Counted from the stretch's first letter, positions 7,502 to 15,947 are shown. The stretch is 21,254 bases of DNA from Methanobacteriaceae archaeon (GCA_011620845.1 WOYJ01000108.1:1-21254), one strand, 5' to 3'. Notes: a model not told the origin generated them from the letters alone. A program made the numbers and translations.

Positions 7502-8851
7502 CTAATTTTTCATCTGCTGGATTATAGTTTTGGCCACGTTTTTGGCTATGGCGGTTATGGTCAATATTGGTGGTCTGCCTGGCGCCCGTTCAATAACACT
7601 GGCATCGGCTACGAATAAACCTTCTATCTGGGTTTCCAGTGATTTGTTAACTACCCTCCCTATGGCAGCTGTTCCACCAGGATGTGCTCCCCTTATGGGA
7701 GTGGAAACTATACTCTCCTCATCAACTCCTGCCTCTACTAGTATCTGGGCTGATTTAAGGTACCCTTCCTTCAACAGCTCCACATCGTTACTGGTCAACT
7801 GTTTTTCTATGGTTCCATCTTCCAGGAGTTTTCCATTGGCATCATCGGCTATCTTGGCCATGATCCCTAGAACATCCTGGTCACGGGCTGGGAATCCCTT
7901 CTCCTTTAAAAGTGTCACCAGTTGATTGGAGTAATGGGGTGAGAGGAAATAAGAACCGAATTCTGATTTGATTCCCATGGGTATCTCCTTGTTTAATCCG
8001 GCATCCTTTAAATATCCGCCTACTGTTATGAATAGATCCACAAAGAGTCCTTCACCCACTCCCTGGGTTATTCCTGAATTACGGAGTATATGGGGTGTGT
8101 TAAGGGAACCTGCAGATAATACAACTTTTTCGGCCTTGAATTTCTTTATCTGGCCATCAGGTGTTCGGCCTTCCACTCCAGTCACCTTTCCCTGGTGGTG
8201 AATTACACGAATAACTTCGAAATCTTCTATCAATGCAGCTCCGCTCTCTGTAGCTTGTTTTATGAAGTGTTTGGCATCCCATTTAGCACCTAGTGGGCAG
8301 CCATCTATGCATAACCCGCAGTTGTTGCATTTATTGAAGTCTATGAATTTGGGCATGGGTTCTACTATGTATCCCAGTTTCTCTGCGGCTTTGGCTATTT
8401 TTATGGTGGCTGGTCCCATGAATTCCCTGGGAAGGGGGTTTACCTTCAGATCTCCACTGGCTTCTATTAGTTCTTCAAATAAGTTGAGATCATGAGATTT
8501 TAATTGGGAGATGGCAGAGTTATGGTAGCAGGCACTGCAGGAATAGCAGGCGTTGGCCAGAGATACGGTTGTGGTGCCACCTATCCCTTCAACGTGCAGT
8601 AATTCAGAAGGATAATTAAAGAAATCATAATCTGGATTGATTTTTATCTTTTTATTCCTTGATATCCTATTAACATCCAGTTCATCGGGTTTTAAATCGA
8701 TGCTGGTTGTTGTTATGTGTTTGGTTGCTGTTCCTGCTTTATAGGATTGTCCCTTCTCCAGTAGCAGGACATTCAATCCTTCCTTTGAAAGTTCACGTGC
8801 GGCTGTGGAACCTCCAGCACCGGTACCTATAACTATTACGTCGTAAATCAT
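7502..8851 (-). CDS. GMC-type FAD oxidoreductase with inserted [4Fe-4S] motif
   Basis: This 449-residue flavoprotein has an N-terminal FAD-binding loop (VIGTGAGGSTAARE, residues 7-20) and a C-terminal GMC signature (HPGGTAAIG, then LFVADASVIERAPGRPP). In its middle is a ferredoxin-like motif CNNCGLCIDGCP (C175, C178, C181, C185). Another cysteine set, ACYSCSACYH (C102, C105, C108), lies nearby. GMC enzymes oxidise alcohols; this anaerobe-type version probably passes electrons to or from the Fe-S centre rather than oxygen. The substrate is not known. The start is ATG 8851, with GTGA six bases upstream. It points the same way as the downstream thiF-hdrCBA run, 213 bases on, and may supply or take electrons there, which is only an inference from position. 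Confidence 0.85.
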   Translation of the reverse strand: MIYDVIVIGTGAGGSTAARELSKEGLNVLLLEKGQSYKAGTATKHITTTSIDLKPDELDVNRISRNKKIKINPDYDFFNYPSELLHVEGIGGTTTVSLANACYSCSACYHNSAISQLKSHDLNLFEELIEASGDLKVNPLPREFMGPATIKIAKAAEKLGYIVEPMPKFIDFNKCNNCGLCIDGCPLGAKWDAKHFIKQATESGAALIEDFEVIRVIHHQGKVTGVEGRTPDGQIKKFKAEKVVLSAGSLNTPHILRNSGITQGVGEGLFVDLFITVGGYLKDAGLNKEIPMGIKSEFGSYFLSPHYSNQLVTLLKEKGFPARDQDVLGIMAKIADDANGKLLEDGTIEKQLTSNDVELLKEGYLKSAQILVEAGVDEESIVSTPIRGAHPGGTAAIGRVVNKSLETQIEGLFVADASVIERAPGRPPILTITAIAKNVAKTIIQQMKN

Positions 8852-9028
8852 GGATTTTCACTTAAAAACTGTGGTTCTTTTTTATCTTGGTTTCACAATC
8901 TATGATCTGCAATTGTTTTGATATTTTATTACAATGGTTTTGGTTGTTTATATATTTTTGTCACTCCTGATTAATAAAGTAACCTATGGTTAATAAAATT
9001 AAATTGGAGTGATTTTAGGTTATGAGAG

Positions 9029-10408
9029 TTATTTATCCTCTAGAATAAAATCTAATTCCTTTAATTTGCTCCTTATGTGATCAGATAGTTCCCAGTCCTT
9101 CTTTTCCCTGAGTTTTTCCCTGACTTCCACTATAACTTCCAGGAGGTCGCTGGTTTTATCATCAGCACAGATCCTCCTCTTAAAATCAATACCTATAACA
9201 GCCCCAAATTCCATTAAAAAGTTTTTAATTCCTGTTAAAACGGATTTAGATATGTTACCCTCACCTAATTCCCGGTTTACATCTCTTATGTAATTGAAAA
9301 TAACAGATAGTGCGTCTGGTGTATTAAAATCATTGTCCATAGCCTCTATGAATTGATTTTTAATTACAGTTAGTTTGTCCTTTAAATCAGCGTCATTGTC
9401 ATTGGATTGAGGTATATCGGATTCTAATACCTCATCGATGGTTTCTATCAGTTTATATATCCTTTCTAAGCTGTTTTTAGATTGTTCCAGGGCAGTTTCA
9501 CTGAAATCGATGGGGCTGCGATAGTGGGTGGATAGTACGAAGAAGCGGAAGGTGTGCGGGTCGTGTTTTTCGAGCATATCCTGGATGGTGATGAAGTTGC
9601 CCAGTGATTTGGACATCTTCTCTCCCTGGACATTTAGAAAACCGGTGTGCATCCAATAGCGGACCATGGGTGCTTTTCCAGAGGCTGATTCCATCTGGGC
9701 GATTTCCGCCTCGTGGTGGGGGAAGATCAAATCCAGGCCTCCTCCGTGGATATCGTATTGCTGCCCCAGATATTCCTCGGTGATGGCGGTGTCCTCTATG
9801 TGCCATCCTGGCCTGCCATTTCCCCAGGGAGAATCCCAGAATGGTTCTTCATCCCTCTTTTTCCACAGGGCGAAGTCTCCAGGATTCCTTTTTGTGTCAT
9901 CCGGGCTCACCCGGTGGACGTTTAAATCTTCGATGTTGCGACGGGAAAGTTTCCCGAAATCGGGAAACTTCGATTCATCGAAGTAAACACCTGTCTCTGT
10001 CTCATAGGCGAAACCCCTTTCTATTAAGGTTTCAATTTGAGCTATGATCTCGGGTATGTGTTCGGTGGCCCGGGCATGTAAATTCACGTGATCCACACCT
10101 AGAGCCCGCATATCTTCCAGGTATCTCTTCTCAAACTTCCGTGCCAGATCTAAGGGTGCGACGCCAAGCTCGGATGCCCGGTTTATGATTTTATCATCGA
10201 TGTCGGTGATATTCTGGAGATAAAATACGCTGTATCCCCTGTATTGTAGATAACGGGCAATTATATCGAAGGATATGTAAGTCCTGGCGTGACCTATGTG
10301 TGAATCATCATAAACGGTAGGTCCGCAGACAAATAACTTAACCCGGTTTCCCTGCATGGGTTTGAATGTTTCCTTTTTCCTGCTCATGGTGCTGTAGATT
10401 TTCAACAT
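9029..10408 (-). CDS. cysS: Cysteinyl-tRNA synthetase
   Basis: This class I aminoacyl-tRNA synthetase charges tRNA-Cys. The protein of about 459 residues has the HIGH motif in CGPTVYDDSHIGHAR, the KMSKS motif in GEKMSKSLGN, a zinc-site motif GGGLDLIFPHHEAEIAQ, and a helical anticodon-recognition end. I place the start at ATG 10408 (MLKIYSTMSRKKE), matching the usual N-terminus, with GTGA at 10420-10417 as ribosome site; the frame opens at GTG 10420, which adds four residues. It directly follows tRNA-Cys on the same strand, so enzyme and substrate are probably cotranscribed from the operator-bearing promoter at 10585. Many methanogens instead make Cys-tRNA by the SepRS/SepCysS route; this organism at least has the direct one. 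Confidence 0.95.
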   Translation of the reverse strand: MLKIYSTMSRKKETFKPMQGNRVKLFVCGPTVYDDSHIGHARTYISFDIIARYLQYRGYSVFYLQNITDIDDKIINRASELGVAPLDLARKFEKRYLEDMRALGVDHVNLHARATEHIPEIIAQIETLIERGFAYETETGVYFDESKFPDFGKLSRRNIEDLNVHRVSPDDTKRNPGDFALWKKRDEEPFWDSPWGNGRPGWHIEDTAITEEYLGQQYDIHGGGLDLIFPHHEAEIAQMESASGKAPMVRYWMHTGFLNVQGEKMSKSLGNFITIQDMLEKHDPHTFRFFVLSTHYRSPIDFSETALEQSKNSLERIYKLIETIDEVLESDIPQSNDNDADLKDKLTVIKNQFIEAMDNDFNTPDALSVIFNYIRDVNRELGEGNISKSVLTGIKNFLMEFGAVIGIDFKRRICADDKTSDLLEVIVEVREKLREKKDWELSDHIRSKLKELDFILEDK

Positions 10409-10410
10409 AA

Positions 10411-10466
10411 TAGGTCTCACAATTTTTTAAAATCAATATATAGGTCTCACATTTTTTAAAATGAAT
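10411..10466. repeat. Tandem duplication of the cysS leader
   Basis: TAGGTCTCAC followed by an A/T-rich tract occurs at 10411-10436 and again at 10441-10466. This is a tandem unit of about 30 bases with small differences. The unit contains the GTGAG ribosome site and the bases just before the cysS start, so the initiation region is present twice between tRNA-Cys and cysS. Confidence 0.85.
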
Positions 10467-10480
10467 CAATTCTGGTAAGA

Positions 10481-10552
<72 letters not shown>

Positions 10553-10584
10553 ATTTAATCATAAACTAACATTACTAACTACGT

Positions 10585-10604
10585 TAACAATTGTTATATA
10601 AATA
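10585..10604 (-). promoter_or_regulatory. Promoter and palindromic operator of tRNA-Cys/cysS
   Basis: Read on the minus strand, a TATA box TTTATATAA (about 10603-10595) runs directly into the palindrome TAACAATTGTTA (10596-10585). The tRNA 5' end is at 10552. Initiation about 25 bases after the box would fall close to the downstream edge of the palindrome, so a bound protein should prevent assembly of the polymerase. Confidence 0.75.
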
Positions 10605-10710
10605 TTTTCATATCCTTATATTATTCATATGGACTGAGTGAATAATGTTAGTTTTGATTCACAGGTTTACAAAATTAATATTTCCAGGATCCAGTCACCA
10701 TGGGGATAAA

Positions 10711-10743
10711 TTTAAATACCATGATAATATAACAATTGTTATA
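10711..10743 (+). promoter_or_regulatory. Promoter and palindromic operator of metY
   Basis: A TATA-like TTTAAATA lies at about 10711-10718, followed by the longest form of the palindrome, TATAACAATTGTTATA (16 bases, 10728-10743), at the expected initiation site. The metY start is at 10860, which leaves an untranslated leader of roughly 115 bases. This site and the tRNA-Cys site are back to back and about 130 bases apart. Confidence 0.75.
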
Positions 10744-10752
10744 ATTTTTGTA

Positions 10753-10797
10753 ATGGGATTTCCAAGTATGTCCAAAATGATGGTGAATATCGTATGA
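10753..10797 (+). other. Possible methionine-rich upstream open frame in the metY leader
   Basis: A 14-codon frame reads MGFPSMSKMMVNIV and stops at TGA 10795-10797; four of its 14 residues are methionine. It begins about ten bases after the predicted start of the transcript and has no ribosome site, so it would need leaderless translation. An A-run and GGAG for metY follow. It could be a leader peptide for attenuation or chance. Confidence 0.25.
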
Positions 10798-10859
10798 CAA
10801 AATCCATGTAAAAAAAAAACAGGGACACAAAAACTAAAATTTAAAAGGAGAAAAATAAA

Positions 10860-12167
10860 ATGTCAGAAGAAAGAAAACCAGGATTAAGCACAATTGGATT
10901 ACACATAGGACAGGAAGAACCTGATCCAGCAACAAACGCAAGGGCGGTACCCATCTACCAGACATCATCATATGTCTTCAATGATGCTGACCACGCAGCC
11001 AACCTCTTTAGTCTAAAAGAGCTGGGGAACATGTACACCAGAATCATGAACCCCACCAACGACATCTTTGAACGAAGAATAGCAGCCGTAGAAGGAGGTC
11101 AATCAGCTTTAGCCGTAGCATCTGGTCAAGCAGCCACCACCTATTCACTTTTAAACCTCAGCCTACCTGGTGACGAAATATTATCTGCAGACAACCTGTA
11201 CGGTGGGACCTACCAGCTTTTCAACTACACTTTCCCAGAACTGGGAAGGAAGGTAAACTTCATAGATTCATCTAAGCCAAAGAAATTTGAAGATGCCATC
11301 ACCGATAAAACCAAGGCAATATTCGCCGAATCACTGGGTAACCCCAAACTGGATGTTCCTGATTTTGAAGTTATATCCGAGATAGCCCACAATGCTGGGA
11401 TCCCCTTCGTAGTGGACAATACCTCAGGTGTAGGTCTGGTTAAACCCATAGAACACGGTGTGGACATACTGGCCAATTCGGCCACCAAGTTCATCGGCGG
11501 ACATGGGACATCCATTGGAGGAGTGATCATCGATTCTGGAAACTTCGAATGGAACAACGGTAAATTTCCACAGTACACCGAACCAGATCCCAGCTACCAT
11601 GGCTTAGTCTACTGGGATACCTTCGGTGACTTCCCAGGAATGGGTAACGTGGCCTTCACCTTCAGAGCAAGAGTAAGACTCTTAAGAGATATAGGAGCAC
11701 AGTTAAGTCCATTTAACGCTTTCCTGTTCCTCCAGGGCTTGGAAACCCTGGAGTTAAGGGTTCAAAAACATTCCAATAACGCCTTTGCCGTGGCAAAATT
11801 CCTTAAAAACCACCCGGCAGTAAACTGGGTAAGCTACCCTGGACTCGAAGAGGACCCAACCCATGCTGTAGCCTCCAAGTACCTGAAAGGTGGATACGGT
11901 GCACTGATAGGATTTGGAATCAAAGGAGGACTCGAGGCCGGTAAAAAGTTCATAAACAACGTGCAGCTACTCTCACACCTGGCAAATATCGGAGATGCCA
12001 AGAGTCTGGTCATACACCCTGCATCCACCACACACCAACAGTTAACTCCAGAAGAACAGGCAACCACAGGAGTAACACCGGACTTCATCCGTCTATCCAT
12101 TGGACTGGAAAATGTAGAGGACATCATCGCAGATATAGACCAGGCCCTTAAAAAAGCAACTGGATAA
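10860..12167 (+). CDS. metY: O-acetylhomoserine sulfhydrylase (homocysteine synthase)
   Basis: This 435-residue PLP enzyme of the Cys/Met-metabolism family replaces the acetyl group of O-acetylhomoserine with sulfide (or carrier-bound sulfur) to make homocysteine. It shows the N-terminal YQTSSYVFNDADHAANLF region, YTRIMNPTND near residue 59, the substrate-binding segment around 105-120, and the PLP lysine K210 in NSATKFIGGHG. The C-terminal HPASTTHQQL and IRLSIGLENVEDI segments are typical, and the length is normal. ATG 10860 follows AGGAG. metX is next on the same strand, 117 bases on, giving the substrate-making and substrate-using steps in a row. A thiocarboxylate carrier is known to feed MetY in Wolinella succinogenes, which makes the MoaD-like and ThiF-like genes here of interest. 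Confidence 0.95.
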   Translation: MSEERKPGLSTIGLHIGQEEPDPATNARAVPIYQTSSYVFNDADHAANLFSLKELGNMYTRIMNPTNDIFERRIAAVEGGQSALAVASGQAATTYSLLNLSLPGDEILSADNLYGGTYQLFNYTFPELGRKVNFIDSSKPKKFEDAITDKTKAIFAESLGNPKLDVPDFEVISEIAHNAGIPFVVDNTSGVGLVKPIEHGVDILANSATKFIGGHGTSIGGVIIDSGNFEWNNGKFPQYTEPDPSYHGLVYWDTFGDFPGMGNVAFTFRARVRLLRDIGAQLSPFNAFLFLQGLETLELRVQKHSNNAFAVAKFLKNHPAVNWVSYPGLEEDPTHAVASKYLKGGYGALIGFGIKGGLEAGKKFINNVQLLSHLANIGDAKSLVIHPASTTHQQLTPEEQATTGVTPDFIRLSIGLENVEDIIADIDQALKKATG

Positions 12168-12192
12168 TGACCGAAGAAGTAAAATCTAGCCC

Positions 12193-12214
12193 CTATAAAT
12201 CAAAGATTTTATAG
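12193..12214 (+). terminator. Short AT-rich hairpin after metY
   Basis: CTATAAATC (12193-12201) can pair with GATTTTATAG (12205-12214) over a three-base loop with one bulge, 25 bases after the metY stop. No T-run follows, so it may be a processing or weak termination element ahead of the metX promoter. Confidence 0.3.
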
Positions 12215-12225
12215 AAGTTCAAAAA

Positions 12226-12239
12226 AATTTATAAATTAA
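12226..12239 (+). promoter_or_regulatory. TATA-box region of metX
   Basis: TTTATAAATTAA within 12226-12239 is a good archaeal TATA element about 50 bases before the metX start, so metX can be transcribed apart from metY. It has no TAACAATTGTTA palindrome, unlike the metY promoter. Confidence 0.5.
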
Positions 12240-12284
12240 CCCTAGAATTATTTTATTTCAAACAAAGTAAGATCCAGGAGTAAA

Positions 12285-13757
12285 ATGAAGAGAGAATCAT
12301 TAGGAATAGTGAATACCCAATACTACAACCCCTCTCACGACCTCATACTAGAGGGGGGAGAGAGGCTTAAGAACATTACCATAGCCTATGAAACCTATGG
12401 TAAACTGAATAAGGAAAAAAGTAACGCCATAATGGTCTGCCATGCCCTATCAGGAGATGCACATGCGGCCGGATGGCATGAGGGAGATCGGAAGCCCGGC
12501 TGGTGGGACATCATCATCGGCCCGGGTAAAGCTTTAGACACCAATAAATACTTCATCATCTGCTCCAACGTTCTGGGAGGTTGTAAAGGGACCACAGGCC
12601 CTTCCTCTTTAAACCCTGAAACAGGGAAGCCCTATGGCCTGGATTTTCCCATCATCACCATCAAGGATATGGTGAACGTCCAGAAGATGCTGGTGGATCA
12701 CCTGGACATCAAACAGTTATTTGCGGTAATCGGAGGTTCCATGGGAGGTATGCAGGTACTGCAATGGTGCATATCTTACCCAGATACGGTGCGAATGGCC
12801 ATACCAATCGCCACCTCCGCCTACTCATCCCCACAACAGATAGCCTTCAACGAAGTGGGTAGACGGGCCATCATTTCCGATCCAAAATGGAACAATGGAG
12901 AATATTATTCCCTTGAATTTCCAGATGAGGGTCTGGCCCTAGCCCGTATGATAGCCCATATCACCTATCTGAGCAACGAATCCATGTATGAAAAGTTTGG
13001 AAGGAGGCTGCAGGATAAAGACGAATACAGCTTCGATTTCTCCACTGACTTTCAGGTGGAAAGCTACCTGCACTACCAGGGCAGTTCCTTTACCAAGAGA
13101 TTCGATGCCAACACTTACCTCTACATTACCAAGGCCATTGACTACTTCGATTTAACAGAGAACGGGTCACTGGCCGATGCATTTAAAAATATCAAAACCA
13201 AATTCCTGATAATCTCCGTTGATTCAGACTGGCTGTATCCTCCATCCCAAAATAAGGAAATATTAATGGCTTTAAGTACCAACGACGTGGACGTCAGTTA
13301 TATTGAGATTAAATCAAACTATGGACACGACACCTTTCTAATTGAAGGTGGACAGCTTAACTACATCATAGGGAATTTCTTCTCTGACACTCTGGTCCGT
13401 GATGTGATGAGTCATGATATGACCTGGATAAGAAAAGACACCAGCATCGAAGATGCAGCTCAGCTTATGATCGCTGAAAAAATCACCCACATCCCCGTGG
13501 TTTCAGACAACGACAAGTTAATTGGTATCGTAACTGCCTGGGACATATCAAAGACTGTGGCTTTGAATCTCAAGAATCTAGAAGATATAATGACCAGGGA
13601 TGTTATAACTGCCTGGCCTGATGATTCTATAGAGATATCTGCCCAAAAGATGAGAAAATATAACATATCCTCCCTGCCAGTAGTGGACGACACCGGCAGG
13701 GTGATTGGAATAATCACCACTGACCATATAAGCACCTTAATGGCCGGGAGTTATTAA
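12285..13757 (+). CDS. metX: Homoserine O-acetyltransferase with C-terminal tandem CBS domains
   Basis: This 490-residue protein has two parts. Residues 1 to about 368 form an alpha/beta-hydrolase acyltransferase that makes O-acetylhomoserine from homoserine and acetyl-CoA. The nucleophile is S152 in GGSMGGMQ, with probable triad partners D315 (SDWLYPP) and H348 (YGHDTF). Residues about 370-490 are two CBS repeats (VMSHDMTWI...THIPVV...GIVTAWD and IMTRDVITAW...SSLPVV...GIITTDHIS), which in other proteins bind AMP, ATP or S-adenosylmethionine. Plain MetX ends near 370, so the extension is probably an allosteric sensor of methionine-pathway state. MetX with CBS domains is known in methanobacteria. 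ATG 12285 follows AGGAG. Confidence 0.95.
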   Translation: MKRESLGIVNTQYYNPSHDLILEGGERLKNITIAYETYGKLNKEKSNAIMVCHALSGDAHAAGWHEGDRKPGWWDIIIGPGKALDTNKYFIICSNVLGGCKGTTGPSSLNPETGKPYGLDFPIITIKDMVNVQKMLVDHLDIKQLFAVIGGSMGGMQVLQWCISYPDTVRMAIPIATSAYSSPQQIAFNEVGRRAIISDPKWNNGEYYSLEFPDEGLALARMIAHITYLSNESMYEKFGRRLQDKDEYSFDFSTDFQVESYLHYQGSSFTKRFDANTYLYITKAIDYFDLTENGSLADAFKNIKTKFLIISVDSDWLYPPSQNKEILMALSTNDVDVSYIEIKSNYGHDTFLIEGGQLNYIIGNFFSDTLVRDVMSHDMTWIRKDTSIEDAAQLMIAEKITHIPVVSDNDKLIGIVTAWDISKTVALNLKNLEDIMTRDVITAWPDDSIEISAQKMRKYNISSLPVVDDTGRVIGIITTDHISTLMAGSY

Positions 13758-13777
13758 CCATAACCAATACCAGGTTA

Positions 13778-13792
13778 ATCAATTTTTTTTTA
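13778..13792 (+). terminator. T-run terminator after metX
   Basis: A run of consecutive T lies soon after the metX stop, of the kind that ends archaeal transcripts without a hairpin. An AT-rich stretch after it (TTTAAATTTAAAAACC) may hold the nifS promoter. Confidence 0.45.
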
Positions 13793-13881
13793 AATTTAAA
13801 AACCTTAATTTAAGGGAAAAAATAAAATACTATGGTTAAGATTAATTTTCAAAACATGAGTAATCGATGAGGTAAGAAAAT

Positions 13882-15045
13882 ATGATTTACATGGACCATT
13901 CCGCCACATCCCCTGTGGATCCGGAAGTATTTAAAGCAATGAAACCCTACTTTGTAGACTCCTTCGGAAATGCATCGACACTGTATTCCCTGGGAAGAGA
14001 AGCCAGAAAAGCTATGGAAGACAGTAGAAAAATGGTAGCCTCCCTTATAGGGGCTGATCCCACTGAAGTGATCTTCACCAGCGGAGGCACAGAATCAGAC
14101 AACATAGCCATCAAGGGCACCGCCTACAGACTCCGGAAAAAAGGTAACCACATCATCACCAGTGACATCGAACACCCCGCCGTGGAGGAAACCTGTAAAT
14201 ATCTGGAGAAAAATGGCTTCCAGGTCACCTACCTGCCTGCTGGAGAGGAAGGAATCGTTAAAGTAGAGGATCTCCAAAACGCCATCACCGATAATACCAT
14301 CCTAATCACCATCATGCACGCCAACAACGAGATAGGAACCATACAACCCATAAAGGAAATAGGCGAAGTAGCCCGTGAGCATAAGATCTATTTCCACACC
14401 GATGCTGTACAGAGTGTGGGTAAGATACCTGTTGATGTTAAGGATTTAAATGTGGATATGCTTTCCCTGTCATCCCATAAACTCTACGGACCCAAAGGTA
14501 TCGGGGCATTGTACATTAAAAAAGGCGTAAGACTGGAACCCATCATACACGGTGGAGGTCATGAGAGAGGAATAAGACCAGGAACAGAGAACGTGGCCGG
14601 CATCGTGGGGTTAGGTAAAGCCTGCGAGATCGCAGAACAGAACCTAGAGGAAAATCTCAAACGTTTAACAGCCATAAGGGATGAAATAATAGAGAAAGTT
14701 CTCTCCGGAATCGAACAATCCTATCTAAACGGACACCCAACGAAAAGACTGCCTAACAATATAAACTTCAGATTCACCAGTATCGAAGGCGAATCACTGG
14801 TTTTACACCTTGATGCTAAGGGGATAGCCTCATCTACTGGATCTGCATGTTCATCTAAGAAGTTAGAACCATCACATGTGTTGATGGCCCTGGGGCTTAA
14901 GGAAGTGGACGCCCATGGATCACTACGTCTAACTTTGGGAAAAGAAAATAAGGAAGAAGAAATAGATTATGTAGTGGAATCAATAAAGGATGCCGTAGAC
15001 ACCCTCCGGAAATTATCTCCATTATGGTGTCAGGTTGATGAATGA
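13882..15045 (+). CDS. iscS: Cysteine desulfurase (NifS/IscS type)
   Basis: This 387-residue PLP enzyme takes sulfur from cysteine as an enzyme persulfide for Fe-S clusters, tRNA thiolation and thiamin. It shows MDHSATSPVDP at the N-terminus, HANNEIGTIQ near 146, the PLP lysine K200 in SSHKLYGPKG, RPGTENV near 232, and the catalytic C323 in SSTGSACSS. Length and motifs are normal for the IscS/NifS group. ATG 13882 follows GAGGT. iscU lies 39 bases downstream on the same strand, a classic donor-scaffold pair. Several hydrogenotrophic methanogens lack a cysteine desulfurase and use sulfide directly, so its presence together with cysS suggests a cysteine-based sulfur economy here. Confidence 0.95.
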   Translation: MIYMDHSATSPVDPEVFKAMKPYFVDSFGNASTLYSLGREARKAMEDSRKMVASLIGADPTEVIFTSGGTESDNIAIKGTAYRLRKKGNHIITSDIEHPAVEETCKYLEKNGFQVTYLPAGEEGIVKVEDLQNAITDNTILITIMHANNEIGTIQPIKEIGEVAREHKIYFHTDAVQSVGKIPVDVKDLNVDMLSLSSHKLYGPKGIGALYIKKGVRLEPIIHGGGHERGIRPGTENVAGIVGLGKACEIAEQNLEENLKRLTAIRDEIIEKVLSGIEQSYLNGHPTKRLPNNINFRFTSIEGESLVLHLDAKGIASSTGSACSSKKLEPSHVLMALGLKEVDAHGSLRLTLGKENKEEEIDYVVESIKDAVDTLRKLSPLWCQVDE

Positions 15046-15084
15046 ATTTTTTTTAATCAAAAATCAGATTAACTTGGTGATAGT

Positions 15085-15465
15085 ATGTATAGTGAAAAAG
15101 TAATGGAACACTTCTCCAATCCCAGAAATGTGGGTGAAATAGAAGACGCTGATGGTGTGGGAACCGTGGGAAACCCGGTCTGCGGAGATCTGATGACCAT
15201 CTATATCAAAGTTAAAGATAACAGGATTGAAGATATTAAATTTAAAACCTTTGGTTGTGGTGCGGCCATAGCAACCAGCAGTATGGTAACCGAGATGGCC
15301 ATGGGTAAAACCATAGAGGAGGCCCTGGAAATCACCAGGAACGACGTGGCCAACGAACTCGAGGGATTACCACCCGTTAAGATGCACTGCTCCAACCTGG
15401 CAGCCGATGCACTGCATGCAGCCATAGACGATTACAAGAAGAAGCTGGCTGAAAAGGAAACTTAG
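15085..15465 (+). CDS. iscU: Fe-S cluster scaffold protein (IscU/NifU N-domain type)
   Basis: This 126-residue scaffold assembles [2Fe-2S]/[4Fe-4S] clusters from desulfurase sulfur. The three ligand cysteines are present: C33 in NPVCGD (with D35, the residue that tunes cluster release), C58 in FGCGAAIA and C102 in MHCSNLAADAL. No C-terminal Nfu domain or ferredoxin insert is present, so it is a stand-alone IscU-like unit. ATG 15085 follows GGTGAT. A run of eight T between the nifS/iscS stop and this gene may cause partial termination, but the 39-base gap suggests joint transcription. Confidence 0.95.
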   Translation: MYSEKVMEHFSNPRNVGEIEDADGVGTVGNPVCGDLMTIYIKVKDNRIEDIKFKTFGCGAAIATSSMVTEMAMGKTIEEALEITRNDVANELEGLPPVKMHCSNLAADALHAAIDDYKKKLAEKET

Positions 15466-15520
15466 ATTCTTTTTTCCTAATTTTTTGTAAAATTCCTTTT
15501 TTGTTCTAAATCCTTTTTAT
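15466..15520 (+). terminator. T-rich terminator region after iscU
   Basis: Three T-runs of five or more bases follow the iscU stop in quick succession, a typical archaeal intrinsic terminator. The convergent YkgJ-like gene ends at 15531. Confidence 0.55.
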
Positions 15521-15530
15521 ATTCTTATTT

Positions 15531-15947
15531 TTAACCCTTTTCTAACCGTCTTAAAGCCTCATCAAACAGTATAATCGACTTTTCCAGTATCAGCATCGCC
15601 GAGTAGTTGCAGGAATGACGGAGATTTATGATGTTGCGAGTCTTACCATTTGATTCAACCAGGACCAGCGGATAGCTCCGGCAGACCTGTGGCCTTGAAT
15701 CATATATTGCACACCGGTTTGTCTCTGGATGGATATACTTGCATGGTCTGATGTCTTTAAGCTCGAAGTGCCCGGGATACTCTTTGTTTAGAATGATTCC
15801 ATCTTTAAGCTGGGGATTTAAAGTGAGAAGGACATTCATTTCATCCCTATGAATAAATATCGATTCAGATTCCCTGCAGCATCTGCCACAGATAGTGCAC
15901 CATTCCTGGCGATCATGGGCCAGCTCATAATTTGATGGACAGCACAT
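15531..15947 (-). CDS. YkgJ-family cysteine-cluster (zinc/iron-chelating) protein
   Basis: This 138-residue protein has the cysteine pattern of the YkgJ/CxxCxxCC family: CTICGRCC (C17, C20, C23, C24), RPCKYIHPETNRCAIYDSRPQVCRSYP in the middle, and a later single cysteine in RHSCNYS. Family members bind zinc or an Fe-S cluster, and most have no assigned reaction. It is convergent with iscS-iscU, which it may only neighbour by chance. The start is ATG 15947 with a weak GTGG site. It overlaps the end of a decayed small gene on the same strand, which suggests the two were once an operon. Confidence 0.8.
   Translation of the reverse strand: MCCPSNYELAHDRQEWCTICGRCCRESESIFIHRDEMNVLLTLNPQLKDGIILNKEYPGHFELKDIRPCKYIHPETNRCAIYDSRPQVCRSYPLVLVESNGKTRNIINLRHSCNYSAMLILEKSIILFDEALRRLEKG

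Noticed and set aside
8905..8920. A CAATTG core in the leader of the GMC oxidoreductase gene, resembling the sulfur palindrome.
   Set aside because: Only 8 of 12 positions match on the minus strand and the second arm is lost, so it is within what chance gives in AT-rich DNA.
9498..9806. A 102-codon open frame within cysS in another frame on the same strand.
   Set aside because: It lies wholly under the conserved catalytic part of cysS, is rich in Arg, His and Pro as shadow frames are, and has no ribosome site.
10889..10898. CAATTG inside metY and others inside hdrC and pdxS.
   Set aside because: They lack the flanking AA/TT arms and lie in codons of conserved genes.
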